Assembly: GCA_910588335.1 (NCBI GenBank)
Contig: CAJUQV010000001.1
Location: forward strand, 1-64,000
Direction: 5' to 3'
DNA from: an uncultured Ruminiclostridium sp.
Lineage (GTDB): Bacteria > Bacillota > Clostridia > Oscillospirales > Ruminococcaceae
Length of the DNA stretch: 64,000 nucleotides
Shown here: one piece after another, positions 61,148 to 64,000 of the stretch
Numbering within the stretch: the stretch's first letter is position 1
Layout of the letters: each line of letters opens with the position of its first letter
Notes under the pieces: model-generated
The model's database searches: none
What the model was told of the DNA's origin: nothing
Seen by the model: the letters and a program-made list of their open reading frames with translations, nothing else
Position numbers and translations under genes: made by a program

Positions 61148-62026
61148 TTACTCCCCTATGCCGAGTCTTTCCAGAATAGTGGTTTTGGAGCTGTCCGAAA
61201 GCACAAACATACCGTCCGCCGTATCCCCGTAAGGTATATAGTACTGCCCAGGATTATTGCTTTCGGTGCTGGTGAACAGAAACGCCTGCTGCCTTTTTGT
61301 GTAATCCTCAAGGGTAAGATCGGTATCGGCGGTGTTTATAAGCTTTGTAAAATAGCTTTGTATAACCGTAGCCGCAAGCCCCCTTAAGTTTCTGTTGACT
61401 ATTGATACCGCCGTGGAGCCGCCTACCTGACTTTGATAATCCTCGCCGTAGGAAGAATTGTCATAGTTTAAGTAAACATAAAGGTCGTTTCCGTTCATTG
61501 AGTGTACTCCCGTATCGAACAGAATGCTGCCGTCGGGGTTGATAACGTCATAAGCGCAGTTTATATTTACCTTTCCTATTGCGTCCGCCATGGAAACAAA
61601 GCTTTCGCGGTCAAGCTTGACATACCTGTCGCACTTTACTCCCACCGCTCCCTCAATGGCATAGAGCACCGACTGAATCCCTCCCTCGGAGTAAAATTCG
61701 TCAAGGGTTTTCTGGTTATACCCAACCTGTCCCCGCAAATCCGCCCGTATGGGAATACAGATCACCGCCTCCTCGGCGGGCTGATAGCTCACTATCATAT
61801 ATCTTGTGGGATTGGCCGCTTTTTCGTTGGAAAGCATAAATAAAACCGTTATATTATTTGAAGCGTCAGGCAGGTCACTGGTAATGCCGCTTCGGTTTAT
61901 TTCACCTTTGGGCACAAAAATGGAGTCCCAGATAAGGGAAAGCCCCATAGCCGCAAGGATGGCCGTCAAAATAAAGGTTATCAGATAAATATACCAGTTG
62001 CTTTTTCTTCTTTTCCGCACCGTCAT
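61148..62026 (-). CDS. LytR-CpsA-Psr (LCP)-like membrane protein
   Basis: 292 residues from MTVRKRRKSNWYIYLITFIL, chosen because AAAGGAGAGG precedes it and the basic segment leads into one membrane helix; longer frames upstream lack a site. The extracellular part has the LCP layout: ITVLFMLSNEKAANPTRYMI, IPIRADLRGQVGYNQKTLDE, YAIEGAVGVKCDRYVKLDRE. Typical LCP enzymes transfer glycopolymers to peptidoglycan; several conserved Arg/Asp positions look altered, so this may be a divergent, non-catalytic member. Confidence 0.7.
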   Translation of the reverse strand: MTVRKRRKSNWYIYLITFILTAILAAMGLSLIWDSIFVPKGEINRSGITSDLPDASNNITVLFMLSNEKAANPTRYMIVSYQPAEEAVICIPIRADLRGQVGYNQKTLDEFYSEGGIQSVLYAIEGAVGVKCDRYVKLDRESFVSMADAIGKVNINCAYDVINPDGSILFDTGVHSMNGNDLYVYLNYDNSSYGEDYQSQVGGSTAVSIVNRNLRGLAATVIQSYFTKLINTADTDLTLEDYTKRQQAFLFTSTESNNPGQYYIPYGDTADGMFVLSDSSKTTILERLGIGE

Positions 62027-62046
62027 CGCAAATTGCCTCTCCTTTT

Positions 62047-62175
62047 GGACTTGTATTTTAAATGGATTTGATGTATAATTGATATTCGGAACCTGTAAAA
62101 AAACAGGCAGAGCAGGAATATTTTTCAAGACTGCACGATATTATTTTACCACATCTTTATAAGAAATACAAGTCC
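62047..62175. repeat. 12-bp perfect inverted repeat between divergent genes
   Basis: GGACTTGTATTT (62047-62058) and AAATACAAGTCC (62164-62175) frame the intergenic space between the LCP-like gene and alr. Confidence 0.55.
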
Positions 62176-62211
62176 AATGATAAAATATACGGAAGGAAAA
62201 CACACAAAAAA

Positions 62212-63384
62212 ATGAACAATAACATAAACCCGAATATAAACGAAAACAAAGCTTTTGACAGACGCTGCTGGGCGGAAATCGATCTTGACAAGCTGGGCTT
62301 TAATCTGAACAGCATAAAAAAGCAGTGTCCCGACAAAAAGCCGATTATGGTGGTTAAGGCCAACGCCTACGGACATTCCGACGTAATCTGCGCAAAGGAA
62401 TACTATCGGCTGGGGGAAAGGCGCTTTGCCGTTTCCAATCTTCACGAGGCGGAAAGATTAAGAAATATAACGGGAGACGAAAGCTGTTTTCTGCTGGTCT
62501 TCGGATACATAGAAGAGAGCCGCTTCGAAGATATTTTACGCCTTGACCTTACCGTTTCCCTGGGCAGCACTGAGTTTGCGCGCAGGCTCGGCAGATTCGC
62601 CGAAAAAAAAGGCGTTAAGATAAAAGCCAACATTGCCGTGGATACGGGAATGTCGAGAGTGGGGGTGCGCACGGCTGAGGAAATAGAGGAAATAATGAAT
62701 CTTAAGGGCTTTGAAATAACGGGAATTTATTTTCACTTTGCCGCGGCTGATATGCCCGAAGAAGAGCATAAGATATTTACGCTGGGTCAGTACGACAAGT
62801 TCATCTCTCTTACCGAAAAATACGCCCTGCCATTCCACTGCCTGAACAGCGGCGGCATAGCCTTCTATCCACAGCTGGGCGGTGAAATGATGAGGCCCGG
62901 GCTGATATTATTCGGCGTAAGCGCAAATCCCAATACGGAAAGCACTCTGGATTTAAAACAGGTAATGACTCTAAAGGGCGTTATTGATCAGATAAAAATC
63001 ATACCCAAGGGCACCGATATCGGGTATGGCAGAACCTATACAACAGACCGTGAACAGGTAATCGCGCTGGTGCCGGTGGGATATGCGGACGGATATTCGA
63101 GAAAACTGTCCAATAAGGGGATAGTGGAAGTGAACGGGGTATTGTGTCCCATAAGAGGAAGAATTTGTATGGATCAGATGATGGTTGACGTTACGGCGGC
63201 CGACGCGGCAGTGGGAGACGAGGTCGTGCTGTTCGGGGACCGGTTTAAGGAAACTTCTCTGGATTATGCGGCGGGGCTTATCGGGGAGACCATTACCCAT
63301 GAGCTTATCTGCGGAATTTCGGCGAGGGTGCCGAGGGTGGCGGTAAGAAACGGGGAAGTTGTTGAAGTGGTTTGCGAAAGATAA
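62212..63384 (+). CDS. alr: Alanine racemase
   Basis: 390 residues, PLP-dependent fold III. Makes D-alanine for peptidoglycan. The PLP lysine is Lys49 in IMVVKANAYGHSD; the catalytic Tyr is in DIGYGRTYTTDREQ; VPVGYADGYSRKLSNKG, GRICMDQMMVDVT and GDEVVLFGDRF are standard blocks. ATG follows GGAAGGAAAAC. Confidence 0.96.
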   Translation: MNNNINPNINENKAFDRRCWAEIDLDKLGFNLNSIKKQCPDKKPIMVVKANAYGHSDVICAKEYYRLGERRFAVSNLHEAERLRNITGDESCFLLVFGYIEESRFEDILRLDLTVSLGSTEFARRLGRFAEKKGVKIKANIAVDTGMSRVGVRTAEEIEEIMNLKGFEITGIYFHFAAADMPEEEHKIFTLGQYDKFISLTEKYALPFHCLNSGGIAFYPQLGGEMMRPGLILFGVSANPNTESTLDLKQVMTLKGVIDQIKIIPKGTDIGYGRTYTTDREQVIALVPVGYADGYSRKLSNKGIVEVNGVLCPIRGRICMDQMMVDVTAADAAVGDEVVLFGDRFKETSLDYAAGLIGETITHELICGISARVPRVAVRNGEVVEVVCER

Positions 63385-63480
63385 TATCGGCACCGCGCAA
63401 CTACCCGACAATGTAGCTTATACCAACAGCCATTTTGACACAGGAAAAAATAAAGTTAAAATAGTTTTATACCCGAAACA

Positions 63481-63528
63481 CTAATAATCAATTTAAATCC
63501 ATTTTTCCAATTTTTAATTGGTTATTAG
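63481..63528. repeat. Palindromic intergenic repeat after alr
   Basis: CTAATAATCAATTTAAA and TTTTTAATTGGTTATTAG form imperfect arms, and the end reads TTAGTATTA. Same family as the elements at 1839 and 20168. It may also act as the alr terminator. The rest of 63385-63720 shows no gene. Confidence 0.5.
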
Positions 63529-63725
63529 TATTACTATCGCTTACACATTAAAAGCACTTTTGCAAAACATTCCAATTTTTTGTCTATAATTTGATTTGTA
63601 AATAGCATTACAACCGATAAAGCGGCATTTTTTAAAACGTCGAACGAAAAAACGAGCGTAAAGCAGAAAACAAAAGAGAATACAAGAGAAAAACAGTTAT
63701 ATTTTAAAAAAATATTCAAAAACTA

Positions 63726-63754
63726 TTGACAAATCATTTACGGAAATGTATAAT
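63726..63754 (+). promoter_or_regulatory. Consensus sigma-A promoter before the final gene
   Basis: TTGACA (63726-63731), 17 bases, TATAAT (63749-63754). Perfect hexamers, as expected for a ribosomal protein operon. Confidence 0.92.
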
Positions 63755-63805
63755 AACAACTGTTGCGCCGATTATTCAAGCAATAATCAAAATTACACCA
63801 AAAAC

Positions 63806-63920
63806 ACTGTTTTTAAATCATTCCATACTTTTGCTTCAAGCGCAGCTTTAACAAGCTGCCGGAATTGCGAGATTCGGCGGAAGACGTCTATCAGCGGTTA
63901 TAGTATGATTTAAAAACGGT
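63806..63920 (+). promoter_or_regulatory. Structured leader, probable r-protein (L13-type) autoregulatory element
   Basis: ACTGTTTTTAAATCAT (63806-63821) and ATGATTTAAAAACGGT (63905-63920) form a 16-bp stem (one G-U) closing an 83-base domain that contains its own GCAGCTT/AAGCTGC and CCG/CGG helices. It starts about 45 bases after the promoter and ends about 40 bases before AGGAGG. Position suggests an L13 leader; I have not matched the consensus. Confidence 0.5.
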
Positions 63921-63973
63921 ATGTTTGAAAAAAATCGGATATCACCCACAATAAAAAAACAGGAGGAAAAAAT

Positions 63974-64000
63974 AATGTCTACCTATATGCCCAATCCCCA
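63974..64000 (+). CDS. rplM: Probable 50S ribosomal protein L13, start only
   Basis: Only MSTYMPNP is inside the window, after an AGGAGG site at 63961-63966. Clostridial L13 proteins commonly start MST-x-M, and the strong promoter with a long structured leader fits a ribosomal operon. Nine codons cannot prove it. Confidence 0.55.

Overview
The window looks like a chromosomal segment of a motile, low-to-mid GC Clostridia bacterium, probably of the Oscillospirales/Ruminococcaceae type. Evidence: Firmicute gene orders (soj-spo0J-serS; flgM-flgN-flgK-flgL-DUF6470-fliW-csrA-fliD-fliS), Bce/Bcr-type peptide-antibiotic modules, strong AGGAGG-like ribosome sites, sigma-A TTGACA-17-TATAAT promoters, a sigma-28 flagellar promoter, and a cellobiose 2-epimerase that resembles, from memory, the Ruminococcus albus enzyme. 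No tool was run; all family names are recognised from sequence.

Layout. 1-821: five tRNA genes (Val partial, Asp, Phe, Gly, Cys). 822-2516: AT-rich accessory stretch with a HAD phosphatase bracketed by inverted repeats, and a DUF3781 gene. 2600-10145 (minus): orphan HlyD-like lipoprotein, cellobiose 2-epimerase, DUF1015, an unknown protein, and secA. 10466-15381 (plus): two flavodoxin-like proteins, an ATPase, and a sugar ABC permease pair without binding protein followed by a truncated GH59-like protein. 15406-20067: BceRS-BceAB-type module. 20616-27522: dgt, a second two-component pair, a BcrA-type ABC transporter whose second permease is frameshifted by a 20-bp tandem duplication, and an orphan kinase. 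27720-30670 (minus): parA-parB-serS.

32336-38157 and 53161-58337 (minus) hold the most unusual content: a family of large lipoproteins (beta-propeller-like N-terminus, solute-binding-like C-terminus), smaller propeller lipoproteins, and small secreted CxxC proteins, arranged as a repeated module. One module copy has been cut by an IS5-type element. Another contains a very recent 1,142-bp tandem duplication that exchanged a lipoprotein signal peptide. Between them lies the late flagellar operon (38494-47879) with an exceptionally long FliD, then a cluster of small protective or ligand-binding proteins with a WYL regulator (47902-53155).

58572-64000: rimM-trmD, a lipase-like hydrolase, a YjbR protein, an LCP-like protein, alr, and the first codons of a probable rplM behind a clear promoter and a structured leader. 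A family of short palindromic intergenic repeats recurs through the window.
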